Notes: generated by a model not told the origin, from the sequence alone. A stretch of 64,000 bases of DNA from Collinsella sp. (GCA_018373675.1 JAHAGQ010000010.1:1-64000), one strand, 5' to 3'; positions 40,532 through 49,421 are shown, counted from the stretch's first letter. Numbers and translations are program-made.

Positions 40532-40681
40532 CTAGCGAGTCTCTTTGTGCAGCGTGTGGTGACGGCACCAGGGGCAATACTTCTTGATCTCCATACGATC
40601 AGGCATGGTCGACTTGTTCTTGGTGGTCGTATAGTTGCGGCGCTTGCACTCAGTGCACGCAAGAGTAACTAGAGTACGCAT
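40532..40681 (-). CDS. rpmG: 50S ribosomal protein bL33
   Basis: A 49-residue protein (MRTLVTLACTECKRRNYTTT at the start) with the zinc-ribbon pairs CTEC and CPWC, i.e. the zinc-binding form. An AAAGG ribosome site lies upstream. The gene is short and easily missed. It sits between tuf and tRNA-Trp/secE, as in many bacteria. Confidence 0.95.
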   Translation of the reverse strand: MRTLVTLACTECKRRNYTTTKNKSTMPDRMEIKKYCPWCRHHTLHKETR

Positions 40682-40898
40682 GTATCCTGAACCTTTCATT
40701 TCCGCCCCGTACGGGCACGAGTTGTTACTTTATCAGCTCCACGTAAGTGCTGTCAATGAAAACCTCGAGTCAATTGGTTCTCGGTGGATCCATTCATATT
40801 TGGAACACATCAATGAAGCCATCGAGATCTAATCGACGGTGCATCCAGGACCATTGTCGATCCTCTCGACACCAGCAACGGCTCAATATCCATTGCAG

Positions 40899-40933
40899 AA
40901 AAGAACCCGGCACCCATATAAGTGCCGGGTTCT
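40899..40933 (-). terminator. Terminator of tuf
   Basis: AACCCGGCAC-ttatatggGTGCCGGGTT on the minus strand is followed by CTTTT, 28 bases after the tuf stop. Confidence 0.88.
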
Positions 40934-40960
40934 CTAAGTCAGCTATATCAAAGAGCTAAT

Positions 40961-42151
40961 TTACTCAATGATCGTGGAGACGATGCCCGAACCGACGGTG
41001 TGGCCACCCTCGCGGATAGCGAAGCGCAGGCCCTCCTCCATGGCGATCGGGTGGATGAGGTCGCCCTCGATGGTGATGTGGTCACCAGGCATAGCCATCT
41101 CGGTGCCCTCGGGGAGCTTGACCGTACCGGTAACGTCGGTGGTACGGAAGTAGAACTGAGGACGATAACCATCGAAGAACGGGGTGTGACGGCCGCCCTC
41201 CTCCTTGGTCAGAACGTAGATCTCGCCGGTGAACTTGGTGTGCGGGGTAACCGAACCGGGCTTGCAGAGAACCTGGCCGCGCTCGATGTCCTCACGCTTG
41301 ATGCCGCGGAGCAGCAGACCGACGTTGTCGCCAGCCTCGCAGAAGTCCATGGACTTACGGAACATCTCGATACCGGTAACGACGGTGTTCTGGGTATCCT
41401 TGATGCCGACGATCTCGACGGGCTCGTTGAGCTTGAGCTCACCGCGCTCGACACGGCCAGTAGCAACGGTACCACGGCCGGAGATGGTCATAACGTCCTC
41501 AACGGCCATCAGGAACGGGAGGTCGTTGTTACGAGCAGGCGTCGGGATGTACTCGTCGACGGCCTTCATGAGCTCGCGAATGGCGTCCATCCACTTGGCG
41601 TCGCCCTCGAGAGCGCCCAGAGCGGAGCCACGGATGACGGGGATGTCGTCGCCGGGGAAATCGTACTCGGAGAGGAGCTCACGGGTCTCCATCTCGACGA
41701 GGTCGATGAGCTCGTCATCGTCGACCATGTCGCACTTGTTCAGGAAGACGACGATGTAGGGAACGCCGACCTGACGGGCGAGCAGGATGTGCTCGCGGGT
41801 CTGAGCCATGGGGCCGTCGGTAGCAGCGATGACCAGGATAGCGCCGTCCATCTGAGCAGCGCCGGAGATCATGTTCTTGACGTAGTCAGCGTGGCCCGGG
41901 CAGTCAACGTGAGCGTAGTGACGGGCAGCGGTCTCGTACTCAACGTGGGAGACGGAAATCGTAATGCCGCGCTCGCGCTCCTCGGGAGCCTTGTCGATGT
42001 TCTCGAACGCAGTGAAGTCAGCCTTGCAGCCCTCGGTCTCGGAGAGAACCTTGGTGATGGCAGCGGTCAGCGTGGTCTTGCCGTGGTCGACGTGACCAAT
42101 GGTGCCGATGTTAACATGCGGCTTAGTGCGCTCAAACTTCTCTTTGGCCAT
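40961..42151 (-). CDS. tuf: Elongation factor Tu
   Basis: A 396-residue GTPase that delivers aminoacyl-tRNA to the ribosome. G1 GHVDHGKT, the switch-I region ERERGITI, G3 DCPGHAD, G4 NKCD and G5 GSALGALEG are present, followed by domains 2 and 3 and the C-terminal EGGHTVGSGIVSTIIE. AGGAGG precedes the ATG. It is not next to fusA; it stands alone between a tRNA cluster and rpmG. Confidence 0.98.
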   Translation of the reverse strand: MAKEKFERTKPHVNIGTIGHVDHGKTTLTAAITKVLSETEGCKADFTAFENIDKAPEERERGITISVSHVEYETAARHYAHVDCPGHADYVKNMISGAAQMDGAILVIAATDGPMAQTREHILLARQVGVPYIVVFLNKCDMVDDDELIDLVEMETRELLSEYDFPGDDIPVIRGSALGALEGDAKWMDAIRELMKAVDEYIPTPARNNDLPFLMAVEDVMTISGRGTVATGRVERGELKLNEPVEIVGIKDTQNTVVTGIEMFRKSMDFCEAGDNVGLLLRGIKREDIERGQVLCKPGSVTPHTKFTGEIYVLTKEEGGRHTPFFDGYRPQFYFRTTDVTGTVKLPEGTEMAMPGDHITIEGDLIHPIAMEEGLRFAIREGGHTVGSGIVSTIIE

Positions 42152-42247
42152 AAAGCCCTCCTCTTAACAGGTCGTCCCCGGACGGGACTTTGCCTTTATA
42201 CCATAGTGGCCTCTCAACATACTATTGAGAAGCCACCGTGTTACCTA

Positions 42248-42324
42248 TGGTAGCGGTGACTGGATTCGAACCAGTGACGCCACGGGTATGAACCGTGTGC
42301 TCTAACCAACTGAGCTACACCGCC
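42248..42324 (-). tRNA. tRNA-Met (CAT)
   Basis: On the minus strand GGCGGTG...CACCGCT form the acceptor stem (with one G-T pair), anticodon CAT sits in CGGTTCATACCCG, and CCA is encoded. The body resembles elongator tRNA-Met; a lysidine tRNA-Ile cannot be fully excluded. Confidence 0.85.
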
Positions 42325-42327
42325 GGA

Positions 42328-42403
42328 TGGAGCCTGCAACCAGACTTGAACTGGTGACCTCTTCGTTACCAACGAAGTGCTCTACCGACTGAGCTATACA
42401 GGC
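42328..42403 (-). tRNA. tRNA-Thr (GGT)
   Basis: Acceptor arms GCCTGTA and TGCAGGC, anticodon GGT in CTTCGTTGGTAACGAAG, T-arm GTTCAAGTC, and an encoded CCA. It lies three bases from tRNA-Met. Confidence 0.94.
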
Positions 42404-42413
42404 ACTTGACGGG

Positions 42414-42495
42414 TGGGAGCTATAGGATTCGAACCTATGTAGGCAGAGCCAACGGGTTTACAGCCCGTCCCCATTAACCACTCGGGCAAACTCCC
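42414..42495 (-). tRNA. tRNA-Tyr (GTA)
   Basis: A class II tRNA with a long variable arm. Acceptor GGGAGTT pairs with AGCTCCC, and anticodon GTA sits in GGGCTGTAAACCCG. CCA is not encoded (ACCC follows), unlike the other tRNAs here, so CCA must be added enzymatically. Confidence 0.93.
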
Positions 42496-43308
42496 AATCG
42501 TTCAAGTATCCGCAGGTTCTTTGGTCTTTTGGACCGTCGCCCCCGCGAACGAAGAAGATAATACGATGCCACCTTGGGGGCTGTCAACGAAAACCTCTAG
42601 ATACACGGTGCCGGGCGTATCTATATAGCCGTGACCTGCGGTTTTATTGAGTTTGGATATGAAGGACAGTGGTTTTGGATACTGAGGTGACGTTTCCCAA
42701 GGTAACACTTTGCTGTAGTGGAGTACACCTTCAGTATCGAACTTCGATACCAGCTTATTTGCACCTATATATAGGTCGAGATCGGGGCTGCCCAGACAGA
42801 AGATTGCTCTTCCCAGGCAAAATCGAGCGTGGATTTTCTTCCGTTTGAAATCGAGCGTGGATAATCTCCCACTTTGCCGTGCCATCGAATCCAAAGTGGC
42901 AGATTATCCACGCTCATTCACTAGGCGGAAGATTTTCCACGCTCGTGTGTCCGATAATCCACGCTCGATGACGATGACCAACCTCGCCCCGGCCTATGTC
43001 TCGACCTGTAACAGTAAGAGGGTTATTCCTCCCCTATCTGTTACAGATCGAGATGTTTCGCAGAAACCCCCGCTTACGTCTCATTCTGTAACAGTAAGAA
43101 CGGTTTTCAGCCTCTTCGTGTTACGGATCGAGATGTTATCGGCCTTCCCTTGGCAATGTTTCGATCTGTAACTATAAGGAGGGTCTTCAGCCCACTCGTG
43201 TTACGGATCGAGACAAACCTGAAGCTTGGTTGGCGCCAAACACGCTGACTTATCGACATAAATAGAAACGGGCCCTGTCCCACAAGGAAACAGAGCCCGA
43301 AACTCTCA
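42496..43308. repeat. Repeat-filled spacer between tRNA-Tyr and tRNA-Thr
   Basis: No credible gene lies in these 813 bases. Two repeat families are seen. At about 42825-42975, GAGCGTGGATAATC or its complement GATTATCCACGCTC occurs about five times in both orientations. At about 42999-43216, three consecutive imperfect palindromes of about 55 bases, with arms TCTCGATCTGTAACA and TGTTACGGATCGAGA, are spaced about 25 bases apart. A minus-strand frame at 42502-42894 has no ribosome site or recognisable domain. Confidence 0.65.
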
Positions 43309-43383
43309 TGGAGCCAGTGACAGGAATCGAACCTGCAACCCACTGATTACAAATCAGTTGCGCTACCGTTGCGCCACACTGGC
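43309..43383 (-). tRNA. tRNA-Thr (TGT)
   Basis: Acceptor arms GCCAGTG and CACTGGC are perfect, anticodon TGT sits in CTGATTTGTAATCAG, and CCA is encoded. Confidence 0.94.
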
Positions 43384-43536
43384 ACACTTGGCGCTTTCAC
43401 GCGAAGCGAGTTAAGAATAAAGGAATTGCGGACGGGGCGCAACAGGCCGCACGGCGTTATACAAATATGCAAAATCCAGCAACAACGCGTACCAGGCCCG
43501 TTCATTTCTGTCAGTGCGCCCTCAATCTTAAAACCA

Positions 43537-43597
43537 TTCGCCAGAACGAATAGTTTTAATTACAATTGCTATATATAAAACTATTCGTTCTGGCGAA
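43537..43597 (+). promoter_or_regulatory. 22-bp inverted-repeat operator of the HTH-kinase gene
   Basis: Perfect 22-bp arms (43537-43558 and 43576-43597, beginning TTCGCCAGAACGAATAG) flank a 17-base AT-rich spacer containing a TGCTATATAT extended -10-like sequence. The right arm ends 10 bases before the start codon and includes part of the ribosome site. The arrangement fits an autoregulatory operator bound by the HTH domain of the encoded protein. Confidence 0.7.
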
Positions 43598-43607
43598 GGG
43601 TTTCGCG

Positions 43608-44948
43608 ATGCTTACTACCAAAGAAGCCGCCGAGCTGCTCGGCATCACTCCGCGCAGGGTGCAGGAGCTCATAAAAAACGGAGCACTTGAGGCCCGCAAG
43701 GCTTCTGGTGTATGGCTCATCGACAAAGACAGCGTCGACACGCGACTCCGCTCTGTGACCAAAACGGGGGGACGTCCCCGCCGCGGCCACGGTAAGAGCG
43801 AGATCGCGTTCACCCTCATGAACCGCACGTACGAAGTCGCTCAGCTGGTCTACAGTACATCGCGAAAAGACTTTACCCACATCGGTGCCGACATCGATTA
43901 CGCCCACGCCCCTATTGGAGTATTTGGCCCTAATAGCCCCATATCGCTAGACTCCTTCCGCATCTGGTGGCGCGGCCGCGGTATCCCGCTCGCACGCATT
44001 GGGCTAGCCTCCCTGCTTGCAGAAGCCGCTGTCGATGTTCCCGATGAACTCGTCCAGCGAAATCTCGGCCTCTCCTTATCCGACCAGTATTGGATTAGGC
44101 CCCAAGGTTCCGGTCTCACCTGGGAGGATATCAACTTCTTCAATAACGCCTTTGATGACGTCTCGCTGTCCATTGCACCCTTTGCCCCAGAGGGAAAAGC
44201 GGCTGCCGCAAAGCCCGATAACACCTCGGACGGCAATCTTCAAAAGTACTGGACGTGCGAGGGCGAACGTCGAATTCTGCATAAGGCAGGAGCGCACCTG
44301 GACCAGGAACCTTATAACGAGCTGGTGGCGACCGCGCTCCACCGTCGCATCCTAAACGCCTGCGATTATGTGCCTTACTCGCTCGAGGGCACGGGCACTT
44401 CCGCCCTGAGCACATGCGATGTCTTCTTAACTGATGAAGAAGAGTATGTCCCTGCGTTCTATGTAAACCAGCACGCAAACGCAGATGAACGGCTAACCGA
44501 CTACGAGCGATATGTAGCAAACTGCGAGGAGCTCGGGGTGACAGGCGTCAAGGATGCCCTTGACCGCATGATCGTATGTGACGACATCATTGCCAACTAC
44601 GATCGTCATTGGCGCAACTTCGGCCTCGTGCGAAACGTAAACACGCAAGCTTGCAGACCTGCCCCCATCTTCGATTCGGGCTCATCGCTCTGGTGCAACA
44701 TATCACTAGAGGAGCTTAGGGCGGGAGAGCACAGTTTTACCAGCGCACAATTTCATTCAAGCCCCGCCAAACAAATGTTGCTCGTCGAGGACATGGGCTG
44801 GTTTGACTGCGACAAACTCGAAGGCTTCGTTGACGAGGCAATCGAGATTCTTTCCAGAAACGACGCGCTCACGGCAAGGCTGCCATATCTAAAAGAGGCG
44901 CTAACGTGGCGCCTCGAAAGAATGATCGACATCGCTGAATGGAGTTAG
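43608..44948 (+). CDS. HTH-HipA-like kinase fusion protein
   Basis: A 446-residue protein. The N-terminal excisionase/MerR-like helix-turn-helix (about 1-50, TTKEAAELLGITPRRVQELIKNG) is joined to a HipA/CtkA-like kinase. The catalytic loop is DDIIANYDRHWRNFG (Asp332 and Asn337), and the metal-binding Asp is in FDSGSSLW (Asp356). A Gly-rich N-lobe motif of classical HipA is not evident. Toxin-like kinase and DNA-binding functions seem combined in one chain, with no separate antitoxin gene next to it. GAAGGG precedes the ATG. It lies where the superoperon usually has sigH, on the opposite strand. Target and toxicity are unknown. Confidence 0.75.
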   Translation: MLTTKEAAELLGITPRRVQELIKNGALEARKASGVWLIDKDSVDTRLRSVTKTGGRPRRGHGKSEIAFTLMNRTYEVAQLVYSTSRKDFTHIGADIDYAHAPIGVFGPNSPISLDSFRIWWRGRGIPLARIGLASLLAEAAVDVPDELVQRNLGLSLSDQYWIRPQGSGLTWEDINFFNNAFDDVSLSIAPFAPEGKAAAAKPDNTSDGNLQKYWTCEGERRILHKAGAHLDQEPYNELVATALHRRILNACDYVPYSLEGTGTSALSTCDVFLTDEEEYVPAFYVNQHANADERLTDYERYVANCEELGVTGVKDALDRMIVCDDIIANYDRHWRNFGLVRNVNTQACRPAPIFDSGSSLWCNISLEELRAGEHSFTSAQFHSSPAKQMLLVEDMGWFDCDKLEGFVDEAIEILSRNDALTARLPYLKEALTWRLERMIDIAEWS

Positions 44949-44975
44949 CGAGGCAGCATTGCCCCGCCAACTTCC

Positions 44976-45653
44976 CTACCTCCCGCGCAGGGCCTTGAGC
45001 TTGGCCAGGGCATCGGGGCTCAGGCGACTGCCCAGAGTCATCTTGATTTGTGGAGCTTCCTCGGCCTCGTGCACGTCGTTGTCGATCTGTTTGATCTCGT
45101 CCACCAGCATACGGCTCGAGATGCGCGTAACGCCCTTGCCCATGACGACGGCCTGGATCGTGCCGTCGCTCGACACTACAGAACACGCGCGGCCTTCCTC
45201 GCGCGCCTCGATGCAGAGCTTCTGCACCACGGTATCGGCCGAAACACCCGTCGGCGAAAACTCAATGCGCACACCGCGGGCCGGTAGGTTGGGGCGCTCG
45301 CTGGAGATATTGCCCGCGCCGTCAAATACGATCACGGCCTCGTAGCGGCCCTGGGCAAACGCAGCTACGTCATTAATGAGCGCCGTTCGCGCCATATCGT
45401 GAACGTCGCTGGAATACGGATCGTCGGAATGGTCGTACACGAGCTTTTCGTAGCGCGGCGTGCAGTGGATCACGTTGTAACCGTCGACCACCAGCAGCTC
45501 GGGCTTGTTGGAGTGCACCGTCGAGACTGGGTCGGCGATAGCCTGCGCAAACGCATTGCCGCCCACGCCATAGGTCGCGGCCGAAACAATCGGCTTGGCC
45601 GAGCCCTCGCCAAAGCGCTTGGCCTTGGACTTGGCACGGTTCTTTTTGGACAT
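44976..45653 (-). CDS. yacP: YacP-like NYN-domain ribonuclease (Rae1 family)
   Basis: A 225-residue protein. A basic N-terminal tail (SKKNRAKSKAKRF) precedes the PIN/NYN nuclease domain with acidic residues in LLVVDGYNVIH, AVIVFDGAG and SSDGTIQ. B. subtilis Rae1 (YacP) is a ribosome-associated endonuclease. The N-terminal extension before VVDGYNVI (about 55 residues) is longer than in Rae1. It starts 3 bases after rlmB, in the conserved rlmB-yacP order. Confidence 0.87.
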   Translation of the reverse strand: MSKKNRAKSKAKRFGEGSAKPIVSAATYGVGGNAFAQAIADPVSTVHSNKPELLVVDGYNVIHCTPRYEKLVYDHSDDPYSSDVHDMARTALINDVAAFAQGRYEAVIVFDGAGNISSERPNLPARGVRIEFSPTGVSADTVVQKLCIEAREEGRACSVVSSDGTIQAVVMGKGVTRISSRMLVDEIKQIDNDVHEAEEAPQIKMTLGSRLSPDALAKLKALRGR

Positions 45654-45656
45654 GCG

Positions 45657-46571
45657 CTACTCCTCCCCCATCAGCTCGCCGGTGTTGCGGCGCAGCCACT
45701 CAAAGCACAGCGCCGTGGTCGCCTGGGCAACATTGAGGCTCTCGGTCATACCGCGCTGGGGAAGCTTGGTCAAAAAGTCGCATTTCTCGAGCACCAGACG
45801 CGAGATGCCGTCGCCCTCGGAGCCCATGACGAGCGCCACGCGGCCCTCGAAAGGAGCATCCCAGCAACTGCCTTCGGCGTGCTCGGAAGCACCGCCCACC
45901 CAAAAACCAGCGGCCTTAAAATCGTCGAGCGCACGGGCGATATTGGGAACCTGCGCGATAGGCAGATGCATGACGGCACCGGCTGAGGTCTTATAGCTGC
46001 CCACGGTCACGCCGGCGGCACGCTTATTGGCAATGACGACGCCCGCCGCGCCCACAACCTCGGCGGAGCGCACGATGGCGCCAAAGTTGCCGTCGTCAGT
46101 CACGTGGTCGAGCACCACGACAAGTGCCGGGCCCTCGCCTGCGCGGTCGAGAATATCGGCGACATCGGCATAGGGGAAGTTGCCAACCTCGAGCGCGATG
46201 CCCTGGTGAGCGCCGTGGCTCGACAGTGCGTCGAGCTGCGCGCGCGGCACATACTTAATGCGGACACCCACGGCGTTGAGGTCGTCGACCAGGCGCGACA
46301 AGGCGGCATCGCGCTCCCCGCCCTCGGCAATGAGCGCGCACTTGATGGGAAAACCAGTGCGCAGCGCCTCGGCGGCTGCACGACGACCTTCGATAAACTC
46401 GCCCTTGGGAGCCTGGACAGCGTCGCGGTTGCGATCGCGCTGCGGACGTGCGGCCTGGGTGCGATCGCGCTGGCCCTTGGGAGCGGCAGCGCGGTCATTG
46501 CGGCGAATCGGACGCGAGCCAGAAGCAGCCTGCTTGCCGCCACGCGATGCACGCTTGCGATTGTCGGCCAT
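45657..46571 (-). CDS. rlmB: 23S rRNA (guanosine-2'-O-)-methyltransferase RlmB
   Basis: A 304-residue SPOUT methyltransferase. A basic, disordered N-terminus of about 55 residues (RKRASRGGKQ, RRNDRAAAPKGQRDR) precedes the substrate-binding L30e-like domain (IEGRRAAAEALRTG) and the knotted SAM domain with VVLDHVTDDGNFGAIVRSAE, LVMGSEGDGI and LPQRGMTESLNVAQATTA. It methylates the 2'-OH of a guanosine in the peptidyl-transferase region. AGGAGG precedes the ATG at 46571. Confidence 0.93.
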   Translation of the reverse strand: MADNRKRASRGGKQAASGSRPIRRNDRAAAPKGQRDRTQAARPQRDRNRDAVQAPKGEFIEGRRAAAEALRTGFPIKCALIAEGGERDAALSRLVDDLNAVGVRIKYVPRAQLDALSSHGAHQGIALEVGNFPYADVADILDRAGEGPALVVVLDHVTDDGNFGAIVRSAEVVGAAGVVIANKRAAGVTVGSYKTSAGAVMHLPIAQVPNIARALDDFKAAGFWVGGASEHAEGSCWDAPFEGRVALVMGSEGDGISRLVLEKCDFLTKLPQRGMTESLNVAQATTALCFEWLRRNTGELMGEE

Positions 46572-46613
46572 AAAGCGACCTCCTAAATACAACTATCAAA
46601 CGAAACAAATAGA

Positions 46614-46716
46614 CCGACCGCCCGAGGTGCGGCAGATTGCCTTGAAAGAGGAGGGCATAGACCTTGAGGTCATGCCCGACGATTGAAAGGCAAGGTGCCG
46701 TGGCTCGGGCGGTCGG
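46614..46716 (-). other. Long imperfect hairpin between cysS and rlmB
   Basis: The outer arms CCGACCGCCCGAG and CTCGGGCGGTCGG are perfect (46614-46626 and 46704-46716). CGGCA and TTGCCTT pair further inside. The centre is GGGCATGACCT-ca-AGGTCTATGCCC. The whole 103-base segment folds into one long stem with small internal loops, transcribed within the operon. It occupies the position where other bacteria have mrnC. It could be a processing site, a small RNA or an inserted repeat. Confidence 0.6.
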
Positions 46717-46738
46717 GTGCTTGGGAAACCCGCGGGGA

Positions 46739-48205
46739 TTAGAGAGATTTGATACGAGTGCCGGCGGCGGTATCTTCAATCGTCAGGCCCAGGTCCTTGA
46801 GCTGATCACGGATGGCATCTGCCAGATCCCAGTTCTTGGCGGCACGAGCCTCGGCACGAGCCTCGAGAATCTTGGCAGCGGCCTCGTCCACGTCGTCGCC
46901 CGTGTAGGCAACCAAACCGGCGGCAACGCCCAGCAGGCCCAGCGGCAACTCGACCTTGGGCTCGGGAAGCTCAACGCCAAACGTATCGAGCAGCTCGGCC
47001 AGCGTATCGGCGGCAGCCAGGGCTGCGGCCTTGTCGGCAGCATCGCCCGCCTGCTCCAGATACTGATTGCACTCGGTGACAAAGCCAAAGACAGCACCCA
47101 TGGCACCGGCGGTGTTAAAGTCGTCGTCCATGCACTCCTTAAAGGCGGCGCGGGTCTCGGCGGCCTTGGCGGAAAACGCCTCGGCGGCACCCGCATCGGC
47201 ATCGGCCGTCGCATGGTTCGCAGCCCAACGAAGGTTCTCGACCGTACCGGCAATACGCGTGAGTGAGTTCTCGGCACCCTCCAGGCGCTCCCAGGAGAAG
47301 TCGAGCGGCGAGCGATAGCTCGTCTGCAGCATCAACAGGCGCAGGGCCGCGGCAGAGTGCTGCTCGAGCACCTCGGCCAGCGTAAAGAAGTTTCCGAGCG
47401 ACTTGGACATCTTCTCGCCGTCAACCAGCAGCATGCCCGTGTGCATCCAGGTGTTGGAGAAGCCCTGGTGCCAGGCGCAGGTGGCCTGGGCGCACTCGTT
47501 CTCGTGATGCGGGAAGGCAAGGTCGGAGCCGCCGCCGTGGATGTCAATCGGGGTGCCCAGGTAGCGGTGTACCATGGCGGCGCACTCGGTGTGCCAACCG
47601 GGACGGCCCTCGCCCCAGGGGCTCGGCCAGCTGGGCTCGCCGGGCTTGGCGGCCTTCCACAGGGCAAAGTCGAGCGGGTCGTTCTTGTCCTCGTTCTCCT
47701 CGATGCGCGCACCCACCATAAGGTCATCGATGTTGCGGCCCGAGACCTGACCATAGTTGGGATCGCTGCGCACGGCAAAGTACACGTCGCCGTTATCGGC
47801 GGCGTAAGCGTGGCCCTGCTCGATGAGCGTCTTGATCATGGCGATCATGGGACCGATCTCCTTGGTGGCGCGGGGGCGCACATCGGGATCGAGCACGTTG
47901 GCGGCGCGCATGACGCCGATGAACTTGTCGGAGAACTCCGTCGCGACCTCGGCGGCAGTGCGGCCCTGCTCGTTGGCGCGCTTGATGATCTTGTCATCGA
48001 CATCGGTGAGGTTCTGGGCGAACGTGACCTCGTAGCCGCTCGCGATGAGCCAGCGACGAATCACGTCAAAGCTGATGAACGTGCGGGCATTGCCGATGTG
48101 GATGTTGTCGTAGACCGTGGGGCCGCACACATACATGCGGACCTTGCCGGACTCGATGGGCTGGAACTCTTCCTTTTTATGGGTAGCGCTGTTGTAGATA
48201 CGCAT
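46739..48205 (-). CDS. cysS: Cysteinyl-tRNA synthetase
   Basis: A 488-residue class I synthetase. The zinc Cys in MYVCGPTVYD, the HIGH-type motif IHIGNA, further zinc ligands in TECAAM and PHHENECAQ, and KMSKSLGN are all present, followed by a DALR anticodon domain. It charges tRNA-Cys. It starts 3 bases after ispF, with AAGGAG upstream. Confidence 0.95.
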   Translation of the reverse strand: MRIYNSATHKKEEFQPIESGKVRMYVCGPTVYDNIHIGNARTFISFDVIRRWLIASGYEVTFAQNLTDVDDKIIKRANEQGRTAAEVATEFSDKFIGVMRAANVLDPDVRPRATKEIGPMIAMIKTLIEQGHAYAADNGDVYFAVRSDPNYGQVSGRNIDDLMVGARIEENEDKNDPLDFALWKAAKPGEPSWPSPWGEGRPGWHTECAAMVHRYLGTPIDIHGGGSDLAFPHHENECAQATCAWHQGFSNTWMHTGMLLVDGEKMSKSLGNFFTLAEVLEQHSAAALRLLMLQTSYRSPLDFSWERLEGAENSLTRIAGTVENLRWAANHATADADAGAAEAFSAKAAETRAAFKECMDDDFNTAGAMGAVFGFVTECNQYLEQAGDAADKAAALAAADTLAELLDTFGVELPEPKVELPLGLLGVAAGLVAYTGDDVDEAAAKILEARAEARAAKNWDLADAIRDQLKDLGLTIEDTAAGTRIKSL

Positions 48206-48208
48206 TCG

Positions 48209-48703
48209 TTACTCCTTAACGGTTTTCTGTAGCAGGCAAACGGCCCAGGCGCCGATTCCCTCGCCCTGGCCTTCCCAACCGAGCTTTTCGGTCGTAGTGG
48301 CGGCGACGCCCACGTTTTCGACGTCAACGCCCAGGGCATGGGCAAGGTTGGCGCGCATGGCATCGCGATGCGGGGTGATCTTAGGCTGCTGGCAGGCAAT
48401 GGTGCAGTCGGCATCGACAAACTCAAAGCCCAGCTCACGCGCATAGTCCATTACGCGGGCAAGCAGCACCATCGAGTCGGCGCCCTCGTAGGCAGGGTCG
48501 GTATCGGGGAATAGCTTGCCGATGTCTCCCCCGCGGCAGGCGCCCAGAATGGCGTCGGCCAAGGCGTGCGCGAGCACATCAGCATCCGAGTGGCCCAGCA
48601 GGCCGCGCTCGTAGGGAATGTCGACACCGCCGATGATACATCGACGCCCCTCCACCAGACGGTGAACGTCGTAGCCATGGCCAATGCGCAGGTTACTGAA
48701 CAT
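48209..48703 (-). CDS. ispF: 2-C-methyl-D-erythritol 2,4-cyclodiphosphate synthase
   Basis: A 164-residue enzyme of the MEP isoprenoid pathway. GHGYDVHRL (zinc Asp and His), LLGHSDADVLAHALADAILGA, DTDPAYEGADS, and ATTTEKLGWEGQGEGIGAWA are the family blocks. It makes the cyclodiphosphate from the IspE product. It overlaps the end of ispD by 11 bases. Confidence 0.96.
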   Translation of the reverse strand: MFSNLRIGHGYDVHRLVEGRRCIIGGVDIPYERGLLGHSDADVLAHALADAILGACRGGDIGKLFPDTDPAYEGADSMVLLARVMDYARELGFEFVDADCTIACQQPKITPHRDAMRANLAHALGVDVENVGVAATTTEKLGWEGQGEGIGAWAVCLLQKTVKE

Positions 48704-49421
48704 GGGGAAGGTCCTCTCCCTCGGCCATGCGGCCAAGCAGAATCGCGGTTACGGGACGCAGGTCCTCGGGCACCGTCACCTTAAGGTTATCGCGTGGGCT
48801 CTGGACGCAGCGGACGCGCCCACCCATGCGCTCGACCAGCGACGAATCATCGGTACCGATAAAGCCCTCGGCAATGGCTGCAGCGTGGGCGCGCTTCATA
48901 GCATCGACGCTAAAGATCTGCGGCGTCTGCGCTGCCCAGTAGAGCTCACGCGGCGGCGTCTCGACGATATTATCGCCGTCAACGATCTTGAGCGTGTCGA
49001 TCGCGGGCTGACCGCACACGACACCGTCGAGGGCACGGTCGCTCACGAGCACGTCGATAGCGTGGTCGATGGCCTCGGTCGTAATGAGCGGACGAGCGCC
49101 GTCGTGGATGGCGACATATTCGAAACCCGCCGGAACCGCATGCACGCCGGCACGGGTGGAATCCTGACGGGTATCGCCGGCATCGGCAAAGCTGATGGGC
49201 GTGTCATAGTCAAACGGGTCGATGGCCAGGCGGCGCATCTCGGCACGGCGCTCGGCAGGGCAAACCACGACGATATGGCCGACCTTATCGCTACGATCGA
49301 ACGCGCGGATGGACCAGCTCATGAGCGGACGGCCCGCCACATTAACGAGCTGCTTGCCGCCGGGATTTCCAAAGCGCTGGCCGCTGCCGCCGGCAACGAC
49401 CACGGCGCATACGGGCGCCAT
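48693..49421 (-). CDS. ispD: 2-C-methyl-D-erythritol 4-phosphate cytidylyltransferase
   Basis: A 242-residue cytidylyltransferase. VVVAGGSGQRFGNPGGKQ is the nucleotide-binding loop, VAIHDGARPLI the core motif, and AQTPQIFSVD and TDDSSLVERMGG follow. It makes CDP-methylerythritol in the MEP pathway. It shares one base with the disA stop (TAATG) and overlaps ispF, so disA, ispD and ispF are translationally coupled. Confidence 0.95.
   Translation of the reverse strand: MAPVCAVVVAGGSGQRFGNPGGKQLVNVAGRPLMSWSIRAFDRSDKVGHIVVVCPAERRAEMRRLAIDPFDYDTPISFADAGDTRQDSTRAGVHAVPAGFEYVAIHDGARPLITTEAIDHAIDVLVSDRALDGVVCGQPAIDTLKIVDGDNIVETPPRELYWAAQTPQIFSVDAMKRAHAAAIAEGFIGTDDSSLVERMGGRVRCVQSPRDNLKVTVPEDLRPVTAILLGRMAEGEDLPHVQ

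Noticed and set aside
42502..42894. A 130-codon frame between tRNA genes
   Set aside because: No ribosome site, no recognisable domain, and part of it is made of the GAGCGTGGA repeats.
42248..43383. tRNA genes as attachment sites of an integrated element
   Set aside because: No integrase, no repeated tRNA 3' end, and no phage genes were seen nearby.
46596..46686. Short plus-strand peptide ending RQIALKEEGIDLEVMPDD
   Set aside because: It looks protein-like but lies inside the long hairpin and has no proper start of its own.
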